Made by a program: the position numbers and the translations under genes
DNA from: DATARH01 sp035570495
GTDB taxonomy: Bacteria > Pseudomonadota > Alphaproteobacteria > ATCC43930 > CGMCC-115725
Assembly: GCA_035570495.1 (NCBI GenBank)
Contig: DATMLO010000241.1
Location: 1 to 42,622, forward strand
Direction: 5' to 3'
DNA length: 42,622 nt
The notes under the pieces: generated by a model
The model's database searches: none
What the model was told of the DNA's origin: nothing
Seen by the model: only the letters and a program-made list of their open reading frames with translations
In this document: positions 24,072 to 32,912 of the stretch, in pieces
Position numbering within the stretch: the stretch's first letter is position 1
How the letters are laid out: the number at the start of each line of letters is the position of its first letter

Positions 24072-25259
24072 ATGACGGACGGAACGCCGATGAACGCTCT
24101 CGACCGGGTTCGCGTGCTCGATTTCACCACGACGATCGCCGGCCCGCATTGCGCGCGGCTGCTCGCCGATCTCGGCGCCGATGTCATCAAGATCGAGGCC
24201 CCCGAAGGCGACATGATGCGCAGCCGACTGCCGCTTCGCGGCGGCGCCAGCACCTCCTACGGCCAGCTCAACACTGGGAAGAAAAGCCTGGTGCTCGACC
24301 TGAAGCGGCCGGAGGCGGTCGAGGTGGTACATCGGCTGGTCAAAACCGCCGATGTCGTGGTCGAGAATTTCCGCCCCGGCGTCATGGCGCGTTTCGGTCT
24401 CGACTATCCGAAGCTGCGCGAGGTCAACCCGGCGATCGTCTATTGCGCGATCTCGGGCTATGGCCAGACCGGCCCGTCGGCGGGCCGCCCGGCCTATGCG
24501 CCGGTGATCCACGCCGCGTCGGGCTACGACCTGGCGCAGATCGCGCATCAGATCGAGCCGCGCCGACCGGATTATTGCGGCATTTTCATCGCCGATGTGC
24601 TGAGCGGCACCTACGCGTTCGGCGCGATTTGCGCCGCCCTGCACCAGCGTCAGGTCACCGGCGCGGGCCAGATGATCGACGTGTCGATGCTCGAAAGCAT
24701 GCTGTCGCTGACCCTCGGCGAGCTGCAGAACTCGCAGTTCAACATACCGCCGCCGCCGCGCCCGATCTTCGGCCCGGTCGCGACCAAGGACGGCTATGTG
24801 AACCTCTCGGTCGCCAGCGAGCGCACCTTCCAGAGCATGGCCGCCGCCGCCGGCCGGCAGGACTGGCTCACCGACCCGCGCTTCGAGAAATACCAGAACC
24901 GGCGGATCAACTGGGGCCAGCTGATGGACGAGCTCGAACAATGGTCGAGCCAACTGCCGACCGCCGAGGTGCAGGCGATTTTCGACCGGCATGGCGTGCC
25001 GTCATCGCCCTATCGCACCGTCGCCGAGGCGATGCAGGACCCGCAACTCGCGCATCGCCATTCGCTGGCGGAAATCCACGACAAGGGCGGCACATTCCTC
25101 GCGCTCAACCCGCCCTTCCGCTTCACCGCCTCGCGCGCCGCCGCGGTGCCGCATGTCGCCGACCTCGGCGAAAACAGCGGCGAGGTGCTGGCCGAAGCCG
25201 GCTATTCGCCCGACGAGATCGCCGCGCTCGCGAAGGCCGGGGTGACGACCGGGTTGTAG
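24072..25259 (+). CDS. CaiB/BaiF family (type III) CoA-transferase
   Basis: A 395-residue paralogue-type enzyme: RVLDFTTTIAGPHCARLLAD, LGADVIKIEAPEGDMMRSRL, NTGKKSLVLDLKRPEAVEVV, VVENFRPGVMARFGLDYPKL, YCAISGYGQTGPS, and GAGQMIDVSMLESML around the catalytic acid. The formyl-CoA/mesaconyl-CoA-type N-terminus DFTTTIAGPHC differs from that of the enzyme at 20.1 kb, so the two probably act on different acids. The ATG at 24072 lacks a good ribosome-binding site; MNALDRVRV six codons in, after GGACGGAACGCCG, is an alternative. The genes downstream are on the opposite strand. Confidence 0.92.
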   Translation: MTDGTPMNALDRVRVLDFTTTIAGPHCARLLADLGADVIKIEAPEGDMMRSRLPLRGGASTSYGQLNTGKKSLVLDLKRPEAVEVVHRLVKTADVVVENFRPGVMARFGLDYPKLREVNPAIVYCAISGYGQTGPSAGRPAYAPVIHAASGYDLAQIAHQIEPRRPDYCGIFIADVLSGTYAFGAICAALHQRQVTGAGQMIDVSMLESMLSLTLGELQNSQFNIPPPPRPIFGPVATKDGYVNLSVASERTFQSMAAAAGRQDWLTDPRFEKYQNRRINWGQLMDELEQWSSQLPTAEVQAIFDRHGVPSSPYRTVAEAMQDPQLAHRHSLAEIHDKGGTFLALNPPFRFTASRAAAVPHVADLGENSGEVLAEAGYSPDEIAALAKAGVTTGL

Positions 25260-25303
25260 TGCCGGCGACCGCTTCGCGCCGACAGTGGACGCAGCGCCGT
25301 TCG

Positions 25304-25867
25304 TCAGCGTGACATGATCGGTGTAGGTACCTTCCTGACCGACCCAGCGCGCTGGCCGATCGCCGCGACCAGTAATGCGGCCGCCAAGAGCGCGGCAAAG
25401 CCCGCGGCATTGATCTCGAGGATGCGGATGACGATGGCCGCTACGAAATCCTCGGTGCCACCCATGATGGTCGCGGAGATCAGATAGAGGCCGCCTTCGT
25501 AGACCACAAACGCGGCGGCGAAGCTCGCGATCGCGGTCAGGACGACGCCCTGCCGGCGGATGGTCGCCTGCGCGGCGGCGGTGCTCATCAGGGCGATGCC
25601 GCCAAGGATCGCGCCCCACGCCAGCGTCATGCCGTCCCACGGGTAGTGCAGCATCGTGAAACCAACGACCTGGTTGACCAACCATAATGCGAGTGTCAGC
25701 AGCAGCGCATCGCGCTGCCGCAGGGTCATCGCGGCAACAGCGCCAAAGGCGGCGAACGGCACCGCGCAAGCGAAGCCGAAGGTGAACGCGAGGCTCGCCG
25801 CGATCGGCAGCGCGAGCCAGAGATGATGGCGCCAGCCGGTCGAGAAGGCGGAGGTCAGATAGGGCAT
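25304..25867 (-). CDS. Uncharacterised integral membrane protein, last gene of the riboswitch-linked group
   Basis: A 187-residue protein with five to six hydrophobic segments: LWLALPIAASLAFTFGFACA, VPFAAFGAVAAMTL, ALLLTLALWLVNQVVGFTML, LAWGAILGGIALMST, VVLTAIASFAAAFVVYEGGL and INAAGFAALLAAALLVAAI. A conserved-looking VGFTMLHYPWDGMT loop sits in the middle. It follows the adenosyltransferase and a soluble unknown gene in one orientation with gaps of about 24 bp and less, downstream of a B12 riboswitch. Size and topology would suit a small solitary vitamin or metal permease, analogous to BtuM or S-components, but I cannot assign it to a named family. Confidence 0.75.
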   Translation of the reverse strand: MPYLTSAFSTGWRHHLWLALPIAASLAFTFGFACAVPFAAFGAVAAMTLRQRDALLLTLALWLVNQVVGFTMLHYPWDGMTLAWGAILGGIALMSTAAAQATIRRQGVVLTAIASFAAAFVVYEGGLYLISATIMGGTEDFVAAIVIRILEINAAGFAALLAAALLVAAIGQRAGSVRKVPTPIMSR

Positions 25868-25891
25868 GTTGATGCTCCGTTGGTGAAGTGG

Positions 25892-26470
25892 TCAGTCGTG
25901 GCGGAAACCCTTGCCGGCGCGGTCGAGCGGATCGGGCTCGGGCTGGCCTAGCCATTCCGCACGCAGTCGATCCCACAGGTCGAGCCGCGACCAGTCAGGG
26001 GTTCGCAGGATTTTGTCGTCGCGGTCGAGAAACGGGTTGGGGAGCAGTACTGTGATCTGCTGCTCCCCTTTGCCGTTGAACAAGCGCAGGCCCCATGACA
26101 CGGGCGTGCCATCGCGGCTGATGCGGCGGTAAAGCTCGGCGCGCGACGTGCGGCGATGATGCGCCAGTTTCGGCGAGACGGGGCTGAGTTCGGTTCCGCG
26201 GTGCTCGCCGATGCAGATGTGGAAATGCGGCCCGCCAAACCCGATCGTCAGGTAACCGTCCATCATGCCGATCACGTCGGGCGCTCGCGGGGCGCGCATT
26301 TCCCAAGCGGCGCCCTGGATCAGCGGGCCGAAGGTGATGTCCTGCCAGTGCTCGGCGAACAAGCCGCGCAGCAGCTTTTCGAGGCTCGCCTCGTCCGTCG
26401 GCAGCGCAAAGACATCCGTCGGCGCGCCGTCCGGTTCGATCTGGCGTTCGGGCTGCATCGGCGTGCTCAT
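25892..26470 (-). CDS. Uncharacterised soluble protein linked to B12 genes (DUF7676-like)
   Basis: A 192-residue protein; the ATG (MSTPMQPERQ) lies 5 bp after the adenosyltransferase stop, which favours this start over an upstream one inside that gene. It is notable for a His-containing strand, IGFGGPHFHICIGEHRGTEL, followed by RTSRAELYRRI, SWGLRLFNGKGEQQITVLLP and a C-terminus rich in Trp/Asp (PDWSRLDLWDRLRAEWLG). No membrane segment or signal is seen. The HxH...C...EH cluster could bind a metal or corrinoid; that is inference. The family name is from memory and should be checked. Confidence 0.72.
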   Translation of the reverse strand: MSTPMQPERQIEPDGAPTDVFALPTDEASLEKLLRGLFAEHWQDITFGPLIQGAAWEMRAPRAPDVIGMMDGYLTIGFGGPHFHICIGEHRGTELSPVSPKLAHHRRTSRAELYRRISRDGTPVSWGLRLFNGKGEQQITVLLPNPFLDRDDKILRTPDWSRLDLWDRLRAEWLGQPEPDPLDRAGKGFRHD

Positions 26471-26475
26471 GGTCG

Positions 26476-27063
26476 TCACCCCGTCGGCATTGGCGCAGTA
26501 TCGCGATGGGCGCCAGGATGCCACAAAACATCGCTCGCACCCGCGTCGTTCTCCGCGCGCGCCAGCACGAACAGCAGGTCAGACAGCCGGTTCATATAGC
26601 GGATCACCGCCGGGGTGATCGGTTCCTGAAAGGCAAGCTCGGCGATCTCGCGTTCGGCCCGCCGCACGATCGTTCGCGCGATATGGAGCAGTGCCGATCC
26701 TTCCGAACCGCCAGGCAGTACGAACGAGATCAGCGGTGCCAGCGCCGCATTGTGCTCGTCGACGCGCTGCTCAAGCCATACGACCTGGGCCTCCTGCAGA
26801 CGCAGCGGTTCGACCTTGAGGCTTGTCCGCTCCGGCCGGCAGAGATCGGCGCCAATATCGAACAGGTCATTCTGGACGCGCTGCAGGATGGCTCGTGCCG
26901 GATCGGCGACATGGCGCGCCGCCCAGCCGATAAAGGCATTGGCTTCATCGACCGAGCCTGTCGCCGTGACCCGGATGTGGAATTTGGGCAGCCGGGCGCC
27001 GTCGCCGAGCATGGTGCGCCCGTCGTCACCCGTGCGGGTGTACACGCGGTTTATCTTGACCAT
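26476..27063 (-). CDS. PduO-type ATP:cob(I)alamin adenosyltransferase
   Basis: A 195-residue protein. The start MVKINRVYTRTGDDGRTMLG is the typical N-terminus of this family; an in-frame ATG 45 bp upstream is less likely. The ATP-binding loop is TRTGDDGRTML. The C-terminal motif VIRYMNRLSDLLFVLARAEN and the RRAERE helix complete the trimer active site. It converts cob(I)alamin and ATP to adenosylcobalamin in the cytoplasm, the last step after B12 uptake, which fits its place behind a TonB receptor and a cobalamin riboswitch. Confidence 0.92.
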   Translation of the reverse strand: MVKINRVYTRTGDDGRTMLGDGARLPKFHIRVTATGSVDEANAFIGWAARHVADPARAILQRVQNDLFDIGADLCRPERTSLKVEPLRLQEAQVVWLEQRVDEHNAALAPLISFVLPGGSEGSALLHIARTIVRRAEREIAELAFQEPITPAVIRYMNRLSDLLFVLARAENDAGASDVLWHPGAHRDTAPMPTG

Positions 27064-27160
27064 GGGAGGGATGACCTTGGGCGAGCCGGGTGGATTGCCC
27101 GAACGCATCGCCTCGTCAAAGGGTAGCCGCGGTGTCGCACGAGGGGAAGTGTCATGTTCT

Positions 27161-29272
27161 TCATCGCAATGATGCCGCCGCAGGCGTGGACCCAGACACG
27201 GTTCCTGTTGTCCCGGGCGTGGTCCCCGTCACCCCAGACACGGTTCCGGTTGCGCCCGGCATGATCGCCGGCACGGCCGTCGGTACGTCGAAGGCGAGCT
27301 TGACGCCGGCAAAGACTCCCAGGCCCTGGTGCAGGAAGCCGATCGGGTCCTGGTAGTGCACGTCGAGCAGGTTGTTGATCCGGGTGAAGAAGCTCACGCC
27401 GTGACCCAGATCGTAATTGGCCGCGAGATTGATCAGCGTGTAGGGCGGCGCGAACAACCCCGACGCCGTTCCGTCGCGATTGATGTCGGCCCATTTCCCC
27501 GTATAGATCGCGGTCGCCGTCAACGACAGCGCCTCGGTCGCCTGCCATCTGGCGTTGAAGCTTACCTTGTGCTTCGGGCGCTCTATCAGCTCGGTGTGGG
27601 TGATGTCGTCATTGGCCATCGTGTAGGTGTAGTCGGCGCGCAGCGTCAGTGGTTCCCACGGGTGGTAGGCGACATAATTTTCCGCGCCGTAGGTCGTTGC
27701 CCGGCCGATATTGACGTCCATCGTGCCGGCGAGATTGCTCTGGATCAGGTTGGTGATGTCGTTGTGGAAATAGGTGCTGCCGAACTCGATTTGCTTGTTC
27801 CACAGCGACTGCTCGAACCCGAAATCGTAGCCGAGGCTCTCTTCCGGCTTGAGGTTGGGGTTGGCGAAAAAGCCAAAGGCCGGGAAGCTGTCGTAAAGCT
27901 CGTCGAGGGTCGGCGCCTTGAACCCGGTGCCGACGCTGGCCTTCAATTTGGTGCCGGTCTCGGAGAACAAATAAGCCGGCGCTTCGCGGAAGGTTGGATG
28001 GCCGCCGAACGCGCCGTTGTCGTCGTAGCGAAAGCTCGCGGCGTTGAAGATTTGCTCGTTGATGTCGGACTGCAATTCGATATAGCCGGCATCGTTCGTG
28101 ACATGCGCGGAGGCCGGGTTGGTGTTGTTGAGGCGCTCGAGCTGATGCTCGGCGCCCAGCACCAGTGTCTCGCCCGGCACCAGCTTGACGATGCCCTGCC
28201 AATCCGTCTTTTCGCGAACGCCGTGAAAGTCGGATGGATCGTTGCCGTTCGCGATCGCATCGGGAGTCGGGTCGAAGAAATTGCGCCAATACGCCGTATA
28301 GCCAAATCCGACGGTCTGTTCGAAGCGTCCGTCGAGCAGTACGAGATGGGCGAAGCCGCGGGTGAACAGCTCGTGGTTGCGGCTGTAGCTTTGCTGCGGC
28401 TCTGGCTGCGGCGGGGTGAAGTCGAAATCGTCGCTGGTCGAGTTGAGGTCGGTATCGACATAGCGCGCGGTGAGGCCGACATCGAAATTATCGGTCAGCT
28501 GAGCGCCGAGCTTTGTCGAGGCGGCGCGTGCATCATAGTAGTCGGGATTGAGCGGTACGCCCGCCGGAAGCACGCTGCCCGGGGTCACGGTGGTTTCGCC
28601 CGAGTGATAGTGCGAGAAGTCGAAATTATAGCTGAAACGGCCGGTCGAGCCGCTCAGTCCGGTGCTCTGGTTGAAGGTTTCGAATGAGCCGCCCTCGATA
28701 GTGCCATACATATGCGGCGGGCCGCTGCCACCTTTGGTGATGATGTTGATGACGCCGCCGATCGCATCCGAGCCGTAGAGACCGCTCGCCGGGCCGCGCA
28801 GCACTTCGACCCGCTCGATGTTGGAGGCGAGAAGCTGAGAGAAATCGAACGCGTCGCCCGCGCTCGGGTCGCTGACATCGACGCCGTCGACCAGCACCTT
28901 GGTGTGGTTCGCGTTGGCGCCGCGAATATAGACGTAGGTGATGCCGCCGGGGCTGCCGGTCTGTACGACATTGAGACCGGGCACATCCATCAGCACCTCG
29001 GGCAGGGTGCGTTCCTGCTTCTGCTCGATATCCTGGCTGGTGATGACGGTGACGCTGCTGCCCACCTCACTCACCGGAGTTGGCAGCATCGTGGCCGTGA
29101 CGGTGACCGGTGGTAGCGGGACCTGATCCGGCGCGGCAGCTTCCGACGTCGGCGGGGCGGGCTGCGCGGGGTTTGGGTCGTCGGCCTTGGCTGGTGGCGT
29201 GACGAGCAGGATGGCGAACAGGGAGAAAGCAGCGACAAGACCGGCGCGGCCGGCCAAACGCAATACGGGCAT
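27161..29272 (-). CDS. TonB-dependent receptor, BtuB-like (cobalamin uptake)
   Basis: About 703 residues from MPVLRLAGRAGLVAAFSLFA (signal peptide); GAGGTCATCTCCG precedes this ATG. A Pro-rich stretch leads to the plug: VPLPPVTVTATMLPTPVSEV, DVPGLNVVQTGSPGGITYVY, IRGANANHTKVLVDGVDVSD and LRGPASGLYGSDAIGGVINI. The barrel follows, ending near GVFAGVKLAF. Specificity is inferred from the upstream cobalamin riboswitch and the downstream adenosyltransferase. Odd: 42 residues continue beyond the normal C-terminal Phe as a Gly/Thr/Val/Pro repeat (GATGTVSGVTGTTPGTTG...). Confidence 0.9.
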   Translation of the reverse strand: MPVLRLAGRAGLVAAFSLFAILLVTPPAKADDPNPAQPAPPTSEAAAPDQVPLPPVTVTATMLPTPVSEVGSSVTVITSQDIEQKQERTLPEVLMDVPGLNVVQTGSPGGITYVYIRGANANHTKVLVDGVDVSDPSAGDAFDFSQLLASNIERVEVLRGPASGLYGSDAIGGVINIITKGGSGPPHMYGTIEGGSFETFNQSTGLSGSTGRFSYNFDFSHYHSGETTVTPGSVLPAGVPLNPDYYDARAASTKLGAQLTDNFDVGLTARYVDTDLNSTSDDFDFTPPQPEPQQSYSRNHELFTRGFAHLVLLDGRFEQTVGFGYTAYWRNFFDPTPDAIANGNDPSDFHGVREKTDWQGIVKLVPGETLVLGAEHQLERLNNTNPASAHVTNDAGYIELQSDINEQIFNAASFRYDDNGAFGGHPTFREAPAYLFSETGTKLKASVGTGFKAPTLDELYDSFPAFGFFANPNLKPEESLGYDFGFEQSLWNKQIEFGSTYFHNDITNLIQSNLAGTMDVNIGRATTYGAENYVAYHPWEPLTLRADYTYTMANDDITHTELIERPKHKVSFNARWQATEALSLTATAIYTGKWADINRDGTASGLFAPPYTLINLAANYDLGHGVSFFTRINNLLDVHYQDPIGFLHQGLGVFAGVKLAFDVPTAVPAIMPGATGTVSGVTGTTPGTTGTVSGSTPAAASLR

Positions 29273-29382
29273 CGGAGATGACCTCGCGGCAACGTGACAC
29301 GTCACCGCGAACCAAAGCGGCCCCTAACGAATAGGAACCGACCCCACTGGCGCACCCCGGCCAATGTGCCCGCGCGTGACCA

Positions 29383-29558
29383 CGTCGATGGCAGGTCTCC
29401 TGGCTCGCGGGTCGATGCCTTGCGCCGCCTTCCCAGAGGCCCGAAGGCCCCCAGTGGCTTAGATGGCGCGCGGCTCACCGCTTACAGTTGCGGGGGCAGC
29501 CGCAGCTTCGGGTCTAAACCCTCACTGCGTTCCCTTTTGATCCCCGAAGGGAACCATC
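29383..29558 (-). ncRNA. Cobalamin (AdoCbl) riboswitch
   Basis: Read on the minus strand, the element begins with the P2-type stem GGTTCCCTTCGG...AAAAGGGAACGC. It then contains the diagnostic core GCCCCCGCAACTGTAAGCGG (complement of about 29478-29497) and the hairpin with CCACTGGGGGCC. It ends in the B12 box AGCCAGGAGACCTGCC (complement of 29390-29405). It lies about 110 nt upstream of the TonB receptor ATG. The leader between them has a small GTGACGTGTCAC palindrome close to the GAGG ribosome-binding site, suggesting that B12 represses translation or transcription of the receptor and the genes behind it. Confidence 0.95.
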
Positions 29559-29651
29559 GCGGAGATTGTGCGGGCAAACTCAGATGAGCGTCAAGCGTCT
29601 GGCAGCGAAGGTCGGCAATGAGGGCAAAAGCAGCCGCTGAGGCGCGGTCCG

Positions 29652-30590
29652 CTAAACCGGCATCGTCCGTTTCTGATGCGCGCGGCCGATCTTCGCCGCC
29701 TCCTCGCTGTGCCCGGCAAAGACGCGCACGCCCTGATCGATCTTGGTCGTGACATTCGCCAGCGTGCCGATTTCGAGAAAGGCGATGCCGTTCTTCTTGC
29801 ACGCCGCCAGCACGCGCTCGCGTGCTTCGGCCATCTCGGGCGGGTATTTGTCGCGCGGCATCTCCTTGTAGCCGAGCGCCAGCGACAGATCGCCCGGCCC
29901 CAATTCGGCGAAGCCAAGCCCCGGAATCGCCAAAATCTCCTCGCAATGCGCGATGCCCTCGGGGCTCTCGAGTTTGACCCCGAGCAGCAGCTCGCCCTGC
30001 GGGTTGAGCGGCCAGGGGTCCGCGAGTTCCCTGTATTCCGGCTCCGAGACCCCCCAGATCGCCGCCGCGGTTGTCTCCGAGCCGCGACCGCGCGTGCCGA
30101 CCCCAAGCCCCGTCGCCGGCTTGCCCGCGGCGCCTTTCATCCGTTCGAGCGGGCTCGGCAATGATGGGTCGACACGTTCGAGGTGATGCGGATAACGGCA
30201 GCTTTCGACAAAGGCGCGCGCCGCCCCGCCGGTCTCCGCCTGACACAGCAGCACGCCATGCGCGCCGCGCCCCAGAATCTGGCGGAATTGCCAGGCGTTG
30301 TAGCGGACATGATCCTCGTTGATGCCGTTGACCGGCGCCTCGACGATGACCGTCGGCGCGCGATGCCCGGAGCGCGTCGGTCCACCGGCGACAAGGCCCC
30401 CGAGGTATTCGGCGAGGCCTGTCATGTCGAACGCGCCGTGTTCCATGCCAACATTAATATAATCGGCCCAAGTCCCTGAATCTTTTCGCCCTTGCACCGT
30501 GGTCAGCACATGCCCGGTATGGGCGCCGACATAGTAGATCGCCTGGCCTTGGCCCAACAGCTCGATCGCCCGATTGATGCGGCTCGCCAT
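29652..30590 (-). CDS. HpcH/HpaI aldolase family protein
   Basis: A 312-residue class II (metal-dependent) aldolase-type protein. MASRINRAIELLGQG is preceded by GGAGATCGAT and lies 10 bp after the stop of the aldo/keto reductase gene. Motifs: VIVEAPVNGI, LGVKLESPEGIAHCEEILAI (metal-ligand Glu region) and FAELGPGDLSLALGY (GPxDLSxxLG with the metal-ligand Asp). The family cleaves 2-keto-3-deoxy or 4-hydroxy-2-oxo acids to pyruvate and an aldehyde. It is about 50 residues longer than HpaI, with an insert around residues 165-185 (GLGVGTRGRGSETTAAAIWG). Probable operon with the upstream aldo/keto reductase. Confidence 0.87.
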   Translation of the reverse strand: MASRINRAIELLGQGQAIYYVGAHTGHVLTTVQGRKDSGTWADYINVGMEHGAFDMTGLAEYLGGLVAGGPTRSGHRAPTVIVEAPVNGINEDHVRYNAWQFRQILGRGAHGVLLCQAETGGAARAFVESCRYPHHLERVDPSLPSPLERMKGAAGKPATGLGVGTRGRGSETTAAAIWGVSEPEYRELADPWPLNPQGELLLGVKLESPEGIAHCEEILAIPGLGFAELGPGDLSLALGYKEMPRDKYPPEMAEARERVLAACKKNGIAFLEIGTLANVTTKIDQGVRVFAGHSEEAAKIGRAHQKRTMPV

Positions 30591-30600
30591 ATCGATCTCC

Positions 30601-31575
30601 TCAGGATTTCGCCGTGACATTCGCCAGATGCGGCGCGTCGAGCCCGACCCCGACCAGATGCCCGAACAACTCGTTGATCTTCCGGTGGTCGGCTTCCGGC
30701 AGCTTCGGCTTCAAGAGCGAGTCGATATTGGTTTTGAGGTGCGCCGTGCTGCCGGTGCCGAACAGCACCACATCCACCCCCGGCTCGTGCCGGACATAGC
30801 GATAGCACGCGTCAACGACGCTGCTCGCGCTGCCGTCATGCACCAGGAAACCGAGCGGGTCGTCGCTCTCCGCCAACGCCGCCGACACCTCGCCGCGCTC
30901 CGCCAGCTGGCGCAGCTCGGCCTGCAGCCGGCCCGGCTGCGAAAAGATGTTGCGCACCGCGAACATCAACAGCGTGCCGACACCGTGCGCCCGGGTCACG
31001 GGAAAGACGCGCTCGCGCGCGTTCTGATGCATCATCGAAAACCCGACCATGCAGACATCCCACACGCCGTCCGCCGCCGCCTGGTGCAGCGTCTCATGGC
31101 TCAGGTCGTGCGGCGCGGTCTCGGTGAGGCCGAGAAAGCGGAACTTGCCCTTGTCGCGTTCGCGCAGCAGCACCGGAACCAGCTCGTCGCGGGCATGCGC
31201 GTAATTCGCCGGCGGCACGCCATGCAGCTGGTAGACGTCGATATGGTCGGTGTCGAGCTGCTTTAGCGAATTGTCGAGCGCCGCGACGACGCCTTCCGGG
31301 CTCGCACGGCCTGTGCTCCAGCGAAACGGCGCCTTCGTGCAGATGACGGCGTCATCGCGCGCCACGGACTTGATCGCCTTGCCGAGCACGCTCTCGGTGC
31401 CGTAGGACGCCGCCGTGTCGAACAGGTTGACCCCGAGATCCATCGCGTGGCGCAGGATCACGATCGCGCCGGTCTCGTCGCCGCCGGTGCCGAGCCCCAG
31501 CCGGCTGAACCCGCCGCAGCCGAACCCGGCGACACTGACCCTCATGCCGGTGCGGCCGAGCGTGGTGTAGTGCAT
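30601..31575 (-). CDS. Aldo/keto reductase
   Basis: A 324-residue TIM-barrel oxidoreductase starting MHYTTLGRTGMRVSVAGFGC after AAGGATCAATCG. Catalytic tetrad in place: Asp and Tyr in LFDTAASYGTE, Lys in AVICTKAPFRW, His in DVYQLHGVPP. The C-terminal NADPH-binding segment includes VVLFGTGSTAHLKTNIDSLL. It most resembles the L-galactose/D-threo-aldose dehydrogenase-like branch with the GxGCGGFSRLGLG start. It is immediately followed by an HpcH/HpaI aldolase gene, suggesting joint sugar-acid or aldehyde metabolism. Confidence 0.9.
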   Translation of the reverse strand: MHYTTLGRTGMRVSVAGFGCGGFSRLGLGTGGDETGAIVILRHAMDLGVNLFDTAASYGTESVLGKAIKSVARDDAVICTKAPFRWSTGRASPEGVVAALDNSLKQLDTDHIDVYQLHGVPPANYAHARDELVPVLLRERDKGKFRFLGLTETAPHDLSHETLHQAAADGVWDVCMVGFSMMHQNARERVFPVTRAHGVGTLLMFAVRNIFSQPGRLQAELRQLAERGEVSAALAESDDPLGFLVHDGSASSVVDACYRYVRHEPGVDVVLFGTGSTAHLKTNIDSLLKPKLPEADHRKINELFGHLVGVGLDAPHLANVTAKS

Positions 31576-31702
31576 CGATTGATCCTTTGCTTTGTTGCCG
31601 TCTAGCCTAGCGGCCCGCGCATCGCTGCAACAGCCGTAGCGCGCTTGTCGCCTTGGCGAAAAATGCGCCATGCTTCTCCCAACAAAAGCGGGGAGGGCGG
31701 CC

Positions 31703-32896
31703 ATGCGGCTCAATGATGTCGTCAACATCGAGGACCTGCACCAGCAGGCGAAGCGGCGTCTGCCAAAGATCGCTTTCGACTTTATCGAGGGTGGTCTCGA
31801 GGACGAGCGCGGCCTCGCGACCAACACCAACGCCTTTCACAAGCACCGGCTGTTGCCGCGCTATCTCGTCGACGTGTCGAAGCGCGACCAGACCAAGACG
31901 ATTTTCGGCCAGACCTTCAATTCGCCCTTTGGCATCTCGCCGACCGGTGGCGCGGGCCTCTTCCGCTACCACGCCGACCTGATGCTGGCCGAGGCGGCGC
32001 GCGACGCCAACATCCCCTACATCATGTCCGGCGCGTCAAACGCCTCGATCGAGGCGGCGGCCAAGATCGCGCCGAAAAACCACTGGTATCAGCTCTACGC
32101 GGCGCGTGACCCCAAGATCAACGAGGACATGATCCGCCGCGCCGCCGACCAGGGCCTGGGCGCCTTGGTGCTGACCGTCGACACGCCGACCAGCTCAAAG
32201 CGCGAGCGCAACATGCGCAACGGCTTCGGCAATATCCGCGGCGGTCTGTTGCAGGCGCTCTCCCTCAAGCCCTCGATCCTGGTAGAGGCGTTGGAGCATC
32301 CCGGCTGGATCGCCGAGTATTTCCGCCGCGGCGGCGGCACGCCGATGCTCGGCAACTGGCAGCCCTATGCGCCGGCCGGCTCGGACGCCGAGGGCGTCTA
32401 CAAATTCGCCTCCTCGGTGCGCCCGTTCAACGCGCAGACCTGGAAGGATGTCGAGCAGTACCGCAAGCTCTTTCCCAAGGGGCTGGTCATCAAGGGCATC
32501 ATGAGCCCCGACGACGCGCTGCGCGCGATCGATGTCGGCTGCGACGGCATCCTCGTCTCAAACCATGGCGGGCGGCAGCTCGACCAGGCGCCGGGCTCGC
32601 TCGACGTGCTGCCGGCGATCCGCGCTGCGGTTGGCGACAAGCTGACCCTGCTGCTCGACAGCGGCGTCAGGCGCGGCGCCGACATCCTGATCGCTCTCGC
32701 GCTCGGCGCCGATTTCTGCTTCTTCGGCCGCCCGACCCTCTACGGCGCGGCGGCTTACGGGTTGCCGGGGGTCAAGAAGGCGATCGATATTTTCGTCAAC
32801 GAGATCGACCTAGTGATGGGTCAGATCGGCTGTCCGAGCCTCGGCGATCTCGGCCCCGATTTCCTGTGGCAGGACGAGCGCGGAAGAAACCGCTGA
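31703..32896 (+). CDS. FMN-dependent alpha-hydroxyacid oxidase/dehydrogenase, copy A
   Basis: A 397-residue protein; the ATG (MRLNDVVNIEDLHQQAKRRL) follows GGGAGGGCGGCC. Features: ISPTGGAGLF (FMN), WYQLYAARDP, LTVDTPTSSKRERN, KGIMSPDDA (FMN Lys), VSNHGGRQLDQAPGSLD (catalytic His and substrate Arg), DSGVRRGADILIALALGADF and FFGRPTLYG. The N-terminal substrate Tyr of glycolate oxidase (DYYxxGA) is replaced (AFDFIEGGLEDE). It oxidises a 2-hydroxyacid to the 2-oxoacid; the electron acceptor is unknown. A paralogue of the same length lies 6 kb downstream. Confidence 0.92.
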   Translation: MRLNDVVNIEDLHQQAKRRLPKIAFDFIEGGLEDERGLATNTNAFHKHRLLPRYLVDVSKRDQTKTIFGQTFNSPFGISPTGGAGLFRYHADLMLAEAARDANIPYIMSGASNASIEAAAKIAPKNHWYQLYAARDPKINEDMIRRAADQGLGALVLTVDTPTSSKRERNMRNGFGNIRGGLLQALSLKPSILVEALEHPGWIAEYFRRGGGTPMLGNWQPYAPAGSDAEGVYKFASSVRPFNAQTWKDVEQYRKLFPKGLVIKGIMSPDDALRAIDVGCDGILVSNHGGRQLDQAPGSLDVLPAIRAAVGDKLTLLLDSGVRRGADILIALALGADFCFFGRPTLYGAAAYGLPGVKKAIDIFVNEIDLVMGQIGCPSLGDLGPDFLWQDERGRNR

Positions 32897-32912
32897 TCAC
32901 CAAAACGCGCCT

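Noticed and set aside
29294..29587. 97-codon plus-strand open frame opposite the TonB receptor leader
   Set aside because: It lies almost entirely on the complement of the cobalamin riboswitch, whose conserved core and B12 box explain the sequence.
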